DNA from: Spongilla lacustris
Taxonomy: Eukaryota > Porifera > Demospongiae > Spongillida > Spongillidae
Assembly (NCBI GenBank): GCA_949361645.1
Contig: OX442425.1
Coordinates: 6,451,622-6,515,621, forward strand
Reading direction: 5' to 3'
Length of the DNA: 64,000 nt
The notes under the pieces were generated by a model. That model was not told the origin of the DNA, ran no database searches, and saw nothing but the letters and a program-made list of their open reading frames with translations. Positions 21,801 to 33,734 of this stretch are shown here, piece after piece (positions within the stretch are counted from its first letter, which is position 1; each line of letters begins with the position of its first letter). Position numbers and translations under genes: made by a program.

Positions 21801-24800
21801 TTGCACCCAGGATTTCTCCATATATCATGGTAAACTGTGGATTTGTTTCATGATTTTGGGTTTTTTCCTTAAGCCATGATTATGTGTTCTAAATGTAGAA
21901 CAACTTAGATGAACTAACCAAACCAAAAAATGCCAGTTTTACTATGATATACGGAGAAATCCTAAATTTTCGTACTTTATAACTTTTAATACATGTTAAT
22001 GCTGATACAAGGTACATTACCAATAAAATATTATAAATTATATGAATACCACAAGGACTTTTCCATTGTATTACATAAAATCATCGTAAGTGAAATTTGA
22101 ATCATTGCGAAGTGTGAAACAACATCAGAAACGCATACAAGGGTACCGATTTTAATAACCAGTTGAAGTTAAGACTGATTACTTGAATCAAATAGGGACT
22201 ATTCAATAGTATCCATAAAATAAATTTGGGCTCTTAACTACATTCCTTCAGAGCACAGTGATGAAAAAATGTTTCAAAAACCAAAGTTGTTTACCTGATT
22301 ACCATGCTTTGTTCAAACTTCTGAAAATAAAGTTTGCATTTCTTATGACTGTATGGTTCAAAATTAAATTTGGTCTTATTGTGTGGAGCACTGTACAATG
22401 TTTAGCTAGCATGTATGTATGCTGTTTAACCTTTAATCACCTGTCCTCCTACATGTATGCATATGATTATTGTCATACATGTAGGACGCAATTAGAAATT
22501 AATTTTTAGCAAACTCATATGAACAGAGAACAGACCAAAATCTCATTGTATTGTAGAAATGGTTACCAATGCAGAAAATACTGGTACTTCCTTGCAGTTC
22601 TTCAAAGTACAGTCAATACTGCATTGATCTATTTTTGGTAAACCGCAAAGCAATTTCAAATACCAACAAGTAATGTTGGAAATATCAGAACACCATGTTC
22701 AAAGAAGGGGCAGTAAGAAAGGTCTTTTGCATTAAGCAAATAAAGTTCATTGTTGATTTGGAATTTGCAAGCTCCACAAGCATATGAATGATAGGTATTT
22801 GTCAGTTGCATGTTGCTGGAATAGCCAAGTGAATGGACAAAATCTTGAAAATGTACAGTGTGTTTTTGTTAAAAATGGCAAAACCAATTAGAGTCAGAAC
22901 AATGCATTAGCGTATATAAAGTAGCGCACACATGCTTCGAAAAACATTCCAAAAAACTCATACTTGTCGTACTTTTTTCTATGACAATTAAATAATATAA
23001 TGCATTTTTAAGAACCACAACTGTTTTTTGCATCATGTAACCTTGGGTGTGATTTAAAAATAGGTATGTAGAATACATACAAGCATGTTGCAGTAGGTAC
23101 ATGTATGTAAAATGCATACATACATGTACGTACACATGTATGTTCATTGAATAAATTTAAATATGTGCCACACCTTCATTTCTATGTAACGTCAAATGGT
23201 TATTAAATTAAATGGATGGCTAAGGTAGAAATGTGTATTTGTCAGTGTTTAGGTAGAAAAGAAGTACATGCCAAGTTCGAGTAAAGCTTACTTTAATGAA
23301 ATAAAAAGGGCAGACAAAAAAATAACAAGTTTACGATTTATATTTCCTCTCCATCGTTGCCTGATTTGGTGTCATCTTCATGAAGTTCAGATCCCTTATT
23401 AGAGTTATCTTCTGATTCGCTTCCTGAACTGTCCAAGTTTTCCATGTGACGTCATGTACATGTAGAAATGGAGATGTGACACATATGTAAATTTATAAAA
23501 TGGGTCACTGATGCACTATGTTAACAGTCACTATAAACCTCGCCTGATTCATCGCTCTAAAAATATTGTGAAAAGTCACGGTTTTTCGGACACCATTTTC
23601 CTACTAGTGTTTAAATTTATCATTTGAACTATTTGGGTGTTGGAGCAGTTGCGGATCCAGGGGGAGGTCTAAGGGGTCTAAAGACCCCCCCTCCTCGCCC
23701 CAACCAGTTATGAATAAATTAACTTATGAATAATTAATTACGTATGATTGACATGTTAAAGAACGAAGCGTTCAACGAGTAGAACGTGAGTAAATTCGAG
23801 AGTTAGCGTTCCATTCATCTAACATTTTCAGAGAGGGTTGGGGGTGGGTCTAAAGCCAAAACCTTCCAAGACCAAGTAACCAAAATTAATTTTGCATGCG
23901 TGGTTAATTTAGTAGGCCTATTACTGTTAGTGTTACCGCGCGATCAAATGGTGTGCACATGAAGTAAAGACGTGAATTGGATGGGATCTCAGGTTCATTT
24001 CCTCAGGAAACAGGTAGTTAAATAAATACTGTCAAATAGGAATACTAATATGAGGTAAAACGTGTATGTCGTTCAGACCACCAATTCAATTGCTGAGCAA
24101 AAAATCGTCGCTATCCATGCAGGCTTCTATTAATCTTTGGTAGTTATCAATATTAAGTTGATATCACTGTCAAAAGTATGTGTATTTCATGCTAAATAAA
24201 CGCAAAAGTAAGAAACTGGAGAGGGCACGCCCCCTCCATACCCACTCCCGCTTGTGAAATAGTTATGAGACCCCCCCCCCCCCCCTTCCCGAAATCCTGG
24301 ATCCGCCCCTGTTGGAGTTATGATACATTTACCCACATGACCTATCAGGCCTCAGATACAGCCAGTGGAGTTATTCTATAACATCAAAATTGTACTTCAT
24401 AAGGGATGGTGCAGTGTGTTTCTTGAATTTGGCAAGAAATGAAATGTGGTCGCAGAAATATAACGTTTTTAAAACCACCTTATAATAATAATAGTAATAA
24501 TAATTGAGGCAAGAAAGCATAATGCCAATGATTCCAAGTGTGCTGAGCGTGGATGGGTGTGCATTCCCCTAGCTGTGGAGTCATATGGATGCTGGGGCAT
24601 GGAAGCACAACAATCCTTCTTGCGGCTTGCGGCTCGTCTAGCCATCCAAATGGGATGTAACAAATCACAGGCTACCACCATCTTATACCAGAGGCTAAGC
24701 CTTTCGCTTGTGAGAGCCAATGCTAGAGCCTTGCTCTCCCGTGCAAGGTTTCGGCATTCGGAGGAGGGGGGTTGAGGTGTGTGGGTGTGGGGTGGTTGCT

Positions 24801-27800
24801 TCTGTGACTTTGTTTTTGTTGGTGTGCTGTACAGTGTATGTAAAAATTTGCATGTATTATCAATAACAGAATACAGCTACTTTAAAAAATAAATAATAAT
24901 AATAATAATAATATTTCTCAATGCATTGTACAGATAATGCACTGTAAGAGGCAAGTAATGGCATGAGTAAATGCACTTATATACTTCCTATTTAAATGGA
25001 TACAGTTTACAAAAGGGAGATAGATCTACAGTTTGGAGGTGAGACATGAAGGTGATGATATTCTTTGTAGATACAACATGTTGTGGCAAAGAATTCCAAA
25101 TAGGAACAACCCTAGATGTAAAAAAGTATTGCCGAAAATTGTGACGAGGTATGGTGATCGACTGGAGCCTGTATGAATTTCCTCAAGTGGAATGAACGTT
25201 TGAACTGACCGTAAACATCTCAGCTGCATCAATATCCAAAAGCTTATTCACAATTTTGTAACACATTGTAAGGTCAAAATAAACACGACGATATTGCCTT
25301 AAAAGTCATCATTAAATATGGTACGAGTTCATATGCGCCCAGTCTTGAGTTAATATGCAAAACAATCTTAATTAGAAAAGCACTGTAGTTTTAATGAATT
25401 TTGAGTTTACATGACTCACTAGTACATAATCACATACAAGAAAAGGTGTTCCTACTTTATTTAATATTGGACTGATCTATGCTTATTAAAATTAGCTATG
25501 AACATTAAAACAATTATGACCTTAATATCGATCGCTATTGTTGTTCCACTGCATATTCTGTTTATAATATCATCAATGATCTCTAATCTTGAATAATTTT
25601 GATAATAGAGGGGTTTGAATATGTAGAGCTATGAGGGTTTTAATACAATTCCTTAAACACTTAAAATAATCTGATTTTTAGTATTTGCCTGACAGCAGTA
25701 CATGTACAGTCAATCCATCTATTGGGAACCAGAGCTGTGACTCACATCTTACAATTTATCTCCAACTTCTCATATATGTTGGTCTTGATATGAAAGTGTT
25801 GTGCACCATTTATTGTGATAATAACCTAAATGTTTACGAAATACATAAAATTGCAGCATTGCACCCTCATATCTTTGTCGTTATGGGGCTGACATAGCTA
25901 TTTTTAGCATCAAATTGAAGTATATAAAGTCCACTGAATTGTGATGAGAAAGAAAAAAATGGCTCATTTTGTTACAGCAATTTGTTATTACATTAATTAT
26001 GACACACTTTTTGTTGTACATGTATGTAAGGTTTGTGTGTGGGGTGGATCTACATTTCAACTTGGCATAATGGCTAGGCTAACATATCAGCCAACAAGAC
26101 AACAAAAGTACATCAAAACTGTACAATAGAAAAGTTTCATCCTCTTTACAACTGTTCATATTGATATACATGTAAATGTATGGAGATTGAGATGGTTATG
26201 GTTATACATGTATGAGTTTGATTTGTTTTCTTCCTTCACTTCTTACCAGGACAATACAACGGCATTGTATGTGGCAAGTCAGAATGGTCATCGTGATGTA
26301 GTGCAGGCCTTGTTAGGAGCAGGGGCTGTTGTGAATATAGCAACATTTGATGTAAGTTATGTGATGTTTTATTACTAAGTACATGGTTTGTAAGACCACA
26401 CTGATACATCTTGATCTGTATTCTTCAGTGTGTGTGTGTGCACATTGTATGGATGCATCGAGAGTTACATAGTAACTCTCATATAGGATTTTAGTGGGCC
26501 ATTGAAAACGTGACCCACATATAACACACGTACCAAGAAACAGATGTTTAGCTCTTTGTTGCTATTGAATCAGAAGGCAAAGATGATCATTTTTATCTAG
26601 TCGCCAGACCATTTGCTTTTAGAGAACAAATAAGCTCGTACTCTTCTCGTTCCCCGACCAATTTATCTCCATACTCGTCGTCTTTATGGGTAAGTATATC
26701 TCGGGATAGGAGTGCCAATCACACCAATGGCTTTAGAATTTTCTGCCAGAACATCTTCAGGTATTAGATATATAAATAAAGCATGTAACTGATATACGTA
26801 ATATGAAGACCTGTATAAAGTATTCCCATGCATGTGTATGATTAGAATTGTGCATCGTAGGTGGTAATGAAAGATGAGAGCTACATGTAAAATGAGAGAG
26901 GAATGTGGGACGGCGAATTAGAGCCCTCCCAAGTTTGGTACGGTATGGATCTATCACAAGCAAACGTCTGCTTGTGATGTTAGCAAACTGAGCTGTGTGC
27001 TACCTGTGGGCAGTGCATAAAGCTTGTCACGCGAGTTTCAATCTAGAACAGCTGCAAATGTAACATAACTGTAAACATTGTGTTGCTGGGCACTCTTACA
27101 ATGTACATGTAGCAGTCACCAATTTAAAGAAATGAATGAAAAACATTCTCTCTGAGAAAGTTAGTGGTATATATAGGATTTGAAGTCAATGGTGGTGTTT
27201 TTAAAAAGGAAGAGAAAAGGGATTGGAAATACAATAATTATTCCAATATTTATCAACATAAATATAATGCCATTCTCACCAAGTGCTAAATAGGAATAAT
27301 TATTTTATCTCCAATCCCTTGTTCCTTTAATTTCCTTTCTACACCCCCATTGCCTTCAAATCCTATATACCACTAACATTCTCAGAGAGAAAGTTTTTGT
27401 ACCTTGTTTACATGTACATGTAGTATTAAAACTGGATCAATCCAATTAAACCATGGGCCACTAGGGTGGTTTAGCAATGGGCCATCTGGTTTAGAAAATG
27501 CACACTAATTAACCAATAGCCTAATTATGCACTAAATTTAAACTGCACATGTACATTATGGTGCATGTACATGTACATTGTGTACATGTAAATCATGAGT
27601 ACAAATATACATATAGTGCACTCAGTACTATTAATGACATGTACCTACATGTATATGCATGTATGTAAAGCTTCAGGAGTGGATCCAGTTATTGGTTTAT
27701 ATATGGTACTGCATTAGTATTATAGTCTGTCAGGTGGTCGCTGAGTCCTCACTGGATAACAATGTTGAGGGGAGGGTGCTTCCGCTGTTGGTAGTGAAGT

Positions 27801-30800
27801 AGGTTTGGCGGATACTTAGATGAGGATGATCTATCGGGATGTGGATCCTTCCTTTAGCCTTCCACTGCTTTTGGTGTGTTGGAGTTTGGATGTGTGGGAA
27901 AAAACACCTTACATGTAAATGTGTGAAGTCTCTGTAGAAAGGAAAACACCCACAGTTGTGCCCTGTTGAATAGTCGATTTAGCAATCTTCAGGACATTAA
28001 TTTATATGTTACTTGCAAAAAACAATTACCGATATGCATGTGTACATGTACATGTCCATGTACCTGTATAAAATATGGCCTTGGGACTATGTTACCATGC
28101 CCTGAAGAGAGTATTCCGGCTACAGCCGACAATGCAACAGCAATAACAACAATAACAACAATAACGATGAGAAATCCTGGACTGGATTCCAGTTTGCTGA
28201 ATTAAGCCATTTATGGTTGAAACTGTTAATTGTCTTCTTTCTTCTTCTACAAAAACAAGCTCAACAATCCTATCCGAGTTACTTAATAACAGGTTGCGTT
28301 TTAAAATGACTTCATAATTAAGGTATCCTATATAAGTATACATGTAAGAGTCGTGCACACAAATGTTAATTTCACTACATACATGTATACATTTAGTCAT
28401 ACAATGTTCATTGTAGTAATGACCCACTAATGATATACACGTATACATGTACAGCAACTCTTGGTCATATTATTGGTGGATTTGTAAACATGGTGACCTT
28501 CGTCTTCTAATACACCATACATGTACCTCCCTATGTAAAGCCTCTGTTATGATGATATTTGTATTACAGAATGGTTGGAATCCAGCGATGATAGCAATTC
28601 AAAATGGACATCTTGATGTAGTGACAACACTTGTTGAAGCAGGAGCTACTGTCATTGATAAGGATGATATACATGTATGTACATTGTTGTTCTCTAATAC
28701 ATGTACATGTACATGTAAGTGCACACAATGTTGTATATTCTAATAAAGTTCAATGTACATGTTAGTAAACATGTATATATGCATGTACAGTTGTACATGC
28801 ACATGCACATGCATGTACATGTATTCATGTATGTCATAATGGTAATAAGGGAAGTACATGTACCAGTAAATGTACTTGTACACTGTTGCTGTGCACACAC
28901 TGTATTGGCATGATACACAATAGTATAATGTTCCACACCTATTATTACCCTAACTCTCCATTTCATTTGTTGGGGTTAACCTTGACTGCTTGTAGACTTT
29001 TGTGGATTTCACCAGCAAATCTTTAAACCAGGCTGGTTGCTGATCACTAAATGATTTGGTTATTAATATCTGCTCCACTATCTCCTTTGCCATGTTTGTA
29101 CATGCATGGTGGACACTGGTTTGGTGCAAGTGCAATGTACTATTTATAGCTTAAATATGCTCATGTGCATGGGCACTGCTGGGCTTGTCAGGTAACCTGG
29201 TTTAACTTCCCTAAACCTTATTGAGGATATGCACCAGAAGGATATCATACAACCATGGTGAAGTCCTGGGGCAACTATTCCCCAAATAGATGGGTCACAG
29301 TGATTTTCCATTGGCTATCGTAAACTAACCCTGAAAAGGCATATATCCCCTGGAAGCATTGTGTGGGAGAACCACTTTGGATCTCCTATGCAGCTATTTT
29401 GCCAATGGAATTGAGATACAGTTATTAGATGAGAAAGGGTACATTCTGTACCGGGAAGGAACTCAGTTTAAAGTAATAAATTTGATAATTATAATGATAA
29501 TAATTTATGTGCACATAGTATACACAAAGACAAGTTTAAACTTGCGCATGCTGTTTGGACAGTACATTGTATAATGCCCCTGCAATTTTCCAAAGGTTGA
29601 TGTACTTGGATCCAATGGAAACAGTATTTCATATACAATGACAATATAGTAATCATGGGGAAAACCTGCTGGAGTGACAAGGTCATGGCTAAAACCTTCA
29701 AAACATTCACTTTCCAGGAAAACTTTGTGCAGTCTGAGTCATTTCGAGAGATAAAATTCAAACTGATTCAGTGTTGAAATGGCAGATTCCTGGAACCAAA
29801 GGGCATTTAGCTAAGCAGTTCTTAGGTTTGTCGGATAGTATAGGAATTATATTCAGAATTTCACCACTACATGTATAACAAAGCCCCTCTATCAGCTCAT
29901 TAAATGAGGACATGACTTCTGTTGGATGGAAGGGTGTTCAGGAATTGAGATTTCAGCTGGTTGCTGTGCCTATTATACCATTTCCAGATTTCAGTAAACC
30001 TTTTCTCTTTTAATAGGGATGCATGTGAGACCAGAATCGGAACAGTTGTGTTATGAGAACTCGATGACGTTTAGAAGGTGGTGGTATATTTGTACCCTCA
30101 GTAAGATTGAATGAATGCACTGCATAACCAGAATAGAATTTTTGGCAGTGGTTATATAACAACATTTCAGGCCTTACGTATTATGCTGTGTAGGTCACAA
30201 CTTTATATTTAGAACAAATCACAGAGCCTGAGGGGCGACCGGCATATGGCTGTAAAAATGACCAAGAATTTGTATTTGAGGTGGCCACCAAAAATGCAGA
30301 TTTAATGTATCTTACGTTCATAATATAGACAAGAGTGAATGTTCTACAAAATGTAGTCTTCTTGCAATGATGGTGTTGAAGCCTGTGTCATTCAAGTGAG
30401 CAATGAGCCATTCAACAAAATACTGAATGAGAGCTTCAGGGTACTGATGAATATGCAGTAAAATTATTCAAGTACAGCGAACAGTCGTAAGCCTGGTTCA
30501 CAATTTGATGCAAGAGCCTGCAATGCAACACAATGAAAAAACCAAGTCCTGGACTTGGCCATCATTTTAATATAACGCACCAGTATTGGGCGTGGTTTAG
30601 GTACCACTACAACATCGCATCGCATTGCAGGAATAGATATATATTTTTATCCCTGCAATAATCCATTGCATCACAACGCGGGCTTTTGCGTCATATTCAG
30701 TGAACCATCTAGGCTCTAATGTCTATCAGCACAAGCATCACATTCCCTGTGCATCGTTGTGAACCAGTCTTTAATGTCTATCTGCACAAGCATGGGGTAA

Positions 30801-33556
30801 TGTGTACATTGGAATGTAGCAAGCTAAGCAAAATTTAACCAGTCATATGCTCCATAGTGCTACATGTACATGTAGTTTTAGAGTTCAGGTATGCTGCGCT
30901 CCCTCTCAATTCATGCAGCAAGAGCCTCTTGCTGATGGTATTTCACATACATAAACTTCAGGAGGTTGACTGCATGTTGTGCAGAAGTAATGGCCATTGT
31001 TTTACTCAGTGAACACATGTACATGTACACACACTAGGCACTTTCTCCTAGCCCCTGCATTGCTACTTTACCTTGACTCATACTGGTGTAGTGTGGTCAG
31101 AGGCACTGATAAAGTGATGAGTTGTACATGTACATGTAGATGCAGTTACAGATTGTTGTGGGCTAAGAAGAGACATGGCCAATCTCTTGGTATTCCATGC
31201 TTTTATCATCTAAACGAATGGCCGATTACAGTAGGAATGCATCTACCTCCATTCACAAAATGGGTGCAAAGACATGATGGTGCAACTTCCTAGCTTGTAC
31301 CCCATGCTTCCTCAAGTGCCAGCGAACCCTGACAAAGGTGGTTATGTACATCAATCTTGCTAGCACTATCATAGTATTCTTCTACTTGCCTTGGTCTTTT
31401 CACAGTCATGTAAAATATATCTGATGACTTCGGACACACGGTATCTTTTATTCATGCGTGGCTGGCATTTCACTGGTTTCGCAAGTTGAAAAGAACCTCT
31501 TTAACGTCTTATCTTTCAAGCCTAGTGCAATCATTGTACTTTTCTTTAGTTGCCTCCTTCACAATGCCCTGTAAAAACAAGCCTCTTTACCCCAGCAATA
31601 TAGCCACTGTTGTATTAGTGAATGCAGAGACTGCTCTAACTATACAATGGCTTCAAAAGTAGGGCTCACACAGCTGAAGCGACCACACTGTGCCAGCAGG
31701 GAGTACTGACCTGTCTCTTCTAATATCAACATGACACCAGTCACAAGGTTTATTAACAGTGTGCCAACACCTTCTGGCTTGTGAATTATCTTTTGGGTGT
31801 GTGGGAGTGCATCCAGCATATAATCTGCTTTCTACTATTCTAGGATGCAAATGACTCATCTACAAATGTACATTAAGACAACTGAAAGGATGAACCTTAT
31901 CAAGCCTGCACTGTTTGAAAGCATCAATACGGTCACCTTCATTGGAAGTTGTGGGATCACGAAAAGTCAAATAGCGAAGGACAGTTTCGAACCTAATGAG
32001 GCTTTCCTCACTATCCTAAATTATACTCACCCAGAGAAAACTGTTGGAGGAGAAAAATAAGTCTGGGAACGAGATCAGTATCAGCTTTTTTGTTCTCCTA
32101 ACACATGTTGGCCATACCCTAGGGCTATACACATGTTGGCCATGCCCCAGTGCTATACACATGTTGGCCATACCCCAGTGCTATACACATGTTGGCCATA
32201 CCCTAGGGCTATACACATGTTGGCCAGGCCCCAGTGCTATACACATGTTGGCCATCCCCCCCCCCCCCCCACCCTCCCCCCCTGTGCTGTACACATTACT
32301 GGCCATACCCACATACCCCCAGTGTTGTACACATGCCGGCCATACCCCCATACCCCCAGTGCTGTACACATGTTGGCCATGATACACACGTTGGCCATAC
32401 CCCCAATACTGTCCACGTGTTGGCCATAAGAGTTATAATAGTATTCTTACAGTATTAGTAACAATAAACATCACAGATCTTAACTGCTTGTATGTTACTA
32501 AAGTCCTAACCACATGGAAGTGATGCACATATTTTTACATGTACTACTTTTTAGGTGCATAATGAAGTACCAGAGGAAACTGAACAGAAAATGCATGAAA
32601 TGAAGCAACAAATGGAACAACAACTCCATGACATGAGGCAACAAATGGAGGCATATCAACAGCAAGCTCAAAGGGCAGAAGAGAGAGCAATAAGAGCAGA
32701 GCAGGAACTTAAGTTGTCAAAGCAACAGGCTAAAGCACAATACTTTGCTAAGTTAACTGATCATGACTTTCCTCAAAATCCAGATTATTTGAAGTCATCA
32801 TGGAGAGTACAAAATGAAGAAATACAAGTGATAGAAGGAAAGCCTCTTGGTGTGGGAGGATGGGGTGAAGTGAGAGAGGCTATGTTTCGTGGTATGAAGG
32901 TTGCTGCTAAGTTTATCCATGAGGCAATCATCTCTCCACACAATATTGATCTATTTATCAGGGAGATGAACATAGCAGCATGTGTACGCCATCCCAATCT
33001 TCTGCTATTTATTGGAGCATCACTGGATGGAAATAAACCTGTTATCATCACAGAACTGATGCAGGCCAACCTCCGAAGCATCATTAAAACACTTTCACGA
33101 GATCACGTGATCACTATTGGAACAGATGTGGCCTGTGCTCTCAATTACCTACACTTAATGAAGCCTGAACCTATCATACATCGAGATGTTAGCAGTGCAA
33201 ATGTGCTTCTAGAGCCAATTGGATCAGGCGATTGGAGAGCCAAGGTGTCTGACTATGGTTCTGCAAACTTTGTCTCCATGGTGACAACCACAGGCCCTGG
33301 AAATGCATCCTATGCAGCCCCAGAATCCTCCAATCCAAAAGTCCAGTCTCCAAAGATGGATGTGTACAGTTATGGCATACTTCTGCTTGAAATGGCCACT
33401 GGACAGTTCCCAGACCACAAACTACAAGCTACTCGGCTTAAGACTCTGCTGTGGCCAAAACTTGCAGTACTGGTACAGAAATGTATCTGTGAAGACCCAT
33501 CTAGTCGTATAGATATGAAGGATGTACTACTCATACTGCCAAAGTTGAATATGTAG
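18821..33556 (+). CDS. gene A: ankyrin-repeat, coiled-coil, tyrosine-kinase-like protein kinase
   Basis: The spliced product is about 471 aa. Six exons, all joined in phase 0: 18821-18829 (MGQ), 19133-19231, 20652-20750, 26250-26351, 28570-28674, 32555-33556. Residues 4-138 form an ankyrin cap and three repeats; 143-205 a glutamine/glutamate-rich coiled coil; about 229-470 a kinase domain. Kinase motifs: GVGGWGEV loop (237-244), VAAK lysine (257), FIREM glutamate (275), HRDVSSAN (347-354), DYG in place of DFG (371-373), AAPE (393-395), DVYSYG. Single-exon kinase domains attached to ankyrin repeats of this style are TKL-group proteins; ankyrins presumably bind a partner and the coil dimerises. 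There is no signal peptide or membrane segment, so it is cytosolic. The start rests on the short first exon, which matches the GTG/ATG..CAA-GTAAG end of exon 1 in genes B and C. The introns carry many transposons, yet all exons are intact. Confidence 0.85.
19133..19231 (+). CDS. gene A exon 2, ankyrin N-cap
   Basis: Thirty-three codons, VATKQLFAAAEVGDIATVRA then LTNGGVDVNAKNE, between TTGTCTAG and GTGGGC. The equivalent exons in B and C share LFTAA..GD.ATVRT. Confidence 0.85.
20652..20750 (+). CDS. gene A exon 3, ankyrin repeat (DGWSPLM type)
   Basis: Thirty-three codons with DGWSPLMTACYEGHLDVAKA and EAGANVNHTDE, between TATTACAG and GTTTGT. The last bases and donor are partly duplicated 35 bases further on. 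Confidence 0.9.
21349..22382. repeat. about 1.03-kb imperfect palindrome (fold-back element)
   Basis: The left arm (21349 to about 21850) is the reverse complement of the right arm (about 21880 to 22382). Matching landmarks: ATAGTCATAAGAGATGCAAA at 21393 against TTTGCATTTCTTATGAC at 22335; AAAGCATGGTAATCAGG at 21485 against CCTGATTACCATGCTTT at 22295; GATTTCTCCATATATCATGG at 21811 against its complement near 21940. It lies in intron 3 of gene A. No clear coding. Confidence 0.85.
22390..23330. other. intronic sequence, nothing recognised
   Basis: AT-rich intron of gene A with TACATGTA words; no exon or clear repeat end seen. Confidence 0.4.
23338..23445 (-). CDS. short acidic open frame, unassigned
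   Basis: Thirty-five codons, MENLDSSGSESEDNSNKG then SELHEDDTKSGNDGEEI. The serine/acidic composition is unlike surrounding AT-rich frames. It could be an N-terminal piece of a transposase or chance. There is no neighbour to support it. Confidence 0.2.
   Translation of the reverse strand: MENLDSSGSESEDNSNKGSELHEDDTKSGNDGEEI
23646..24311. mobile_element. 666-bp non-autonomous DNA transposon with CAG..CTG ends
   Basis: The left end CAGTTGCGGATCCAGGGGG and right end ATCCTGGATCCGCCCCTG are inverted repeats. TTGGAG flanks both sides (23640-23645, 24312-24317) as a target duplication. The interior has poly-C runs and no coding. hAT-like by its ends only. Confidence 0.8.
24515..24915 (+). mobile_element. 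retroelement C-terminal remnant
   Basis: The plus-strand frame from about 24557 reads VESYGCWGMEAQQSFLRLAA then LYQRLSLSLVRANARALLSR. I know this pattern (GxWGxEAQ ... RLxxxLVRxNARA) as the C-terminus of a reverse-transcriptase family widespread in marine invertebrates. (TAA)n runs at 24480-24500 and 24888-24914 flank it. It lies in intron 3 of gene A and has no reverse transcriptase part here. Confidence 0.6.
25020..25290 (-). mobile_element. LINE (jockey/CR1-like) C-terminal fragment
   Basis: The minus strand reads MCYKIVNKLLDIDAAEMFTV, then after one stop FFTSRVVPIWNSLPQHVVS. The FF..RVV..WNSLP signature ends many jockey/Rex/CR1-type LINE polymerases. Only the extreme 3' end is present, as expected for 5'-truncated LINE copies. 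Confidence 0.7.
25300..26240. other. intron 3 of gene A, nothing recognised
   Basis: AT-rich; no coding or repeat ends that I can support. Confidence 0.4.
26250..26351 (+). CDS. gene A exon 4, ankyrin repeat (NNATPLY type)
   Basis: Thirty-four codons with TALYVASQNGHRDVVQALLG and VVNIATFD, between TTACCAG and GTAAGT. Closest relative in the window is gene B exon 46000-46101. Confidence 0.9.
27141..27391. repeat. MITE copy 1 (about 250 bp)
   Basis: Terminal inverted repeats of about 60 bases (TCTCTGAGAAAGTTAGTGG ... CCACTAACATTCTCAGAGA). Shares interior words (AGGAATAATTATT, ATCTCCAATCCCTTGTTCC) with the copy at 53.0 kb. In intron 4 of gene A. Confidence 0.85.
27400..28560. other. intron 4 of gene A, TACATGTA-rich
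   Basis: Many palindromic ACATGTACATGT runs (27410, 27555-27590, 28040, 28440) and an (AAC/AAT)n stretch at 28138-28165. No exon before the one at 28570. Confidence 0.5.
28570..28674 (+). CDS. gene A exon 5, ankyrin repeat (DGWSPLM type)
   Basis: Thirty-five codons with NGWNPAMIAIQNGHLDVVTT and a DDIH tail, between TATTACAG and GTATGT. It is slightly longer than its relatives because the donor lies six bases further on. Confidence 0.85.
28950..31860 (-). mobile_element. piggyBac-like (DDE_Tnp_1_7) transposase relic, heavily degraded
   Basis: The clearest part is 31412-31300 on the minus strand, VKRPRQVEEYYDSASKIDVH then LCQGSLALEEAW, the region after the catalytic core in piggyBac-type transposases. 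A related copy is at 57.9 kb. Flanking minus-strand pieces (31859-31653; 29761-29489; 29135-28950) contain protein-like stretches but no identified domain. The extent of the element is therefore uncertain. It fills most of intron 5 of gene A. Confidence 0.45.
32102..32425. repeat. 27-28-bp minisatellite (ACACATGTTGGCCATACCCC)
   Basis: About eleven variable units, with a C-run at 32257-32282, ending about 130 bases before the kinase-exon acceptor. Confidence 0.9.
32555..33556 (+). CDS. gene A exon 6, coiled coil plus kinase domain, terminal exon
   Basis: There are 333 codons from a TTTTTAG acceptor to a TAG stop. Exon residues 5-67 are heptad-like (MKQQMEQQLHDMRQQMEAYQ). The kinase follows with loop glycines at 99, 101, 102 and 104, lysine 119, glutamate 137, HRD 209-211, N216, DYG 233-235, APE 255-257, D269 and a subdomain XI arginine at 328. 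HRDVSSAN lacks the lysine usual two residues after HRD in serine/threonine kinases. Activation-segment residues are STxTTTGPGNASYAAPE-like. Length and motif order are normal for a full domain. Confidence 0.93.
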   Translation: MHNEVPEETEQKMHEMKQQMEQQLHDMRQQMEAYQQQAQRAEERAIRAEQELKLSKQQAKAQYFAKLTDHDFPQNPDYLKSSWRVQNEEIQVIEGKPLGVGGWGEVREAMFRGMKVAAKFIHEAIISPHNIDLFIREMNIAACVRHPNLLLFIGASLDGNKPVIITELMQANLRSIIKTLSRDHVITIGTDVACALNYLHLMKPEPIIHRDVSSANVLLEPIGSGDWRAKVSDYGSANFVSMVTTTGPGNASYAAPESSNPKVQSPKMDVYSYGILLLEMATGQFPDHKLQATRLKTLLWPKLAVLVQKCICEDPSSRIDMKDVLLILPKLNM

Positions 33557-33562
33557 AATAAA
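33557..33562 (+). other. polyadenylation signal of gene A
   Basis: AATAAA begins directly after the stop codon, implying a very short 3' untranslated region. Confidence 0.6.
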
Positions 33563-33734
33563 TACTCATGTAGGTTTTGCTGACAATAGTGTGGATTTAT
33601 AGTACCTTTTAAAAAAAACTATTTTTGCATAGAATGAGAAATATCACAAGAACCCAGAGCTTGATAATTAAAGTGGCAATGGAAAGACGAAAATTCAGCG
33701 GCCAGTCTGTCTGACTCTGTCTGACTCTGTCACA

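Noticed and set aside
28694..28966. Cysteine/threonine/methionine-rich frames (CTCTCMCMCM)
   Set aside because: Translation of ACATGT repeats.
33224..33418. Antisense frames within the kinase exon
   Set aside because: Shadows of the well-supported kinase frame.
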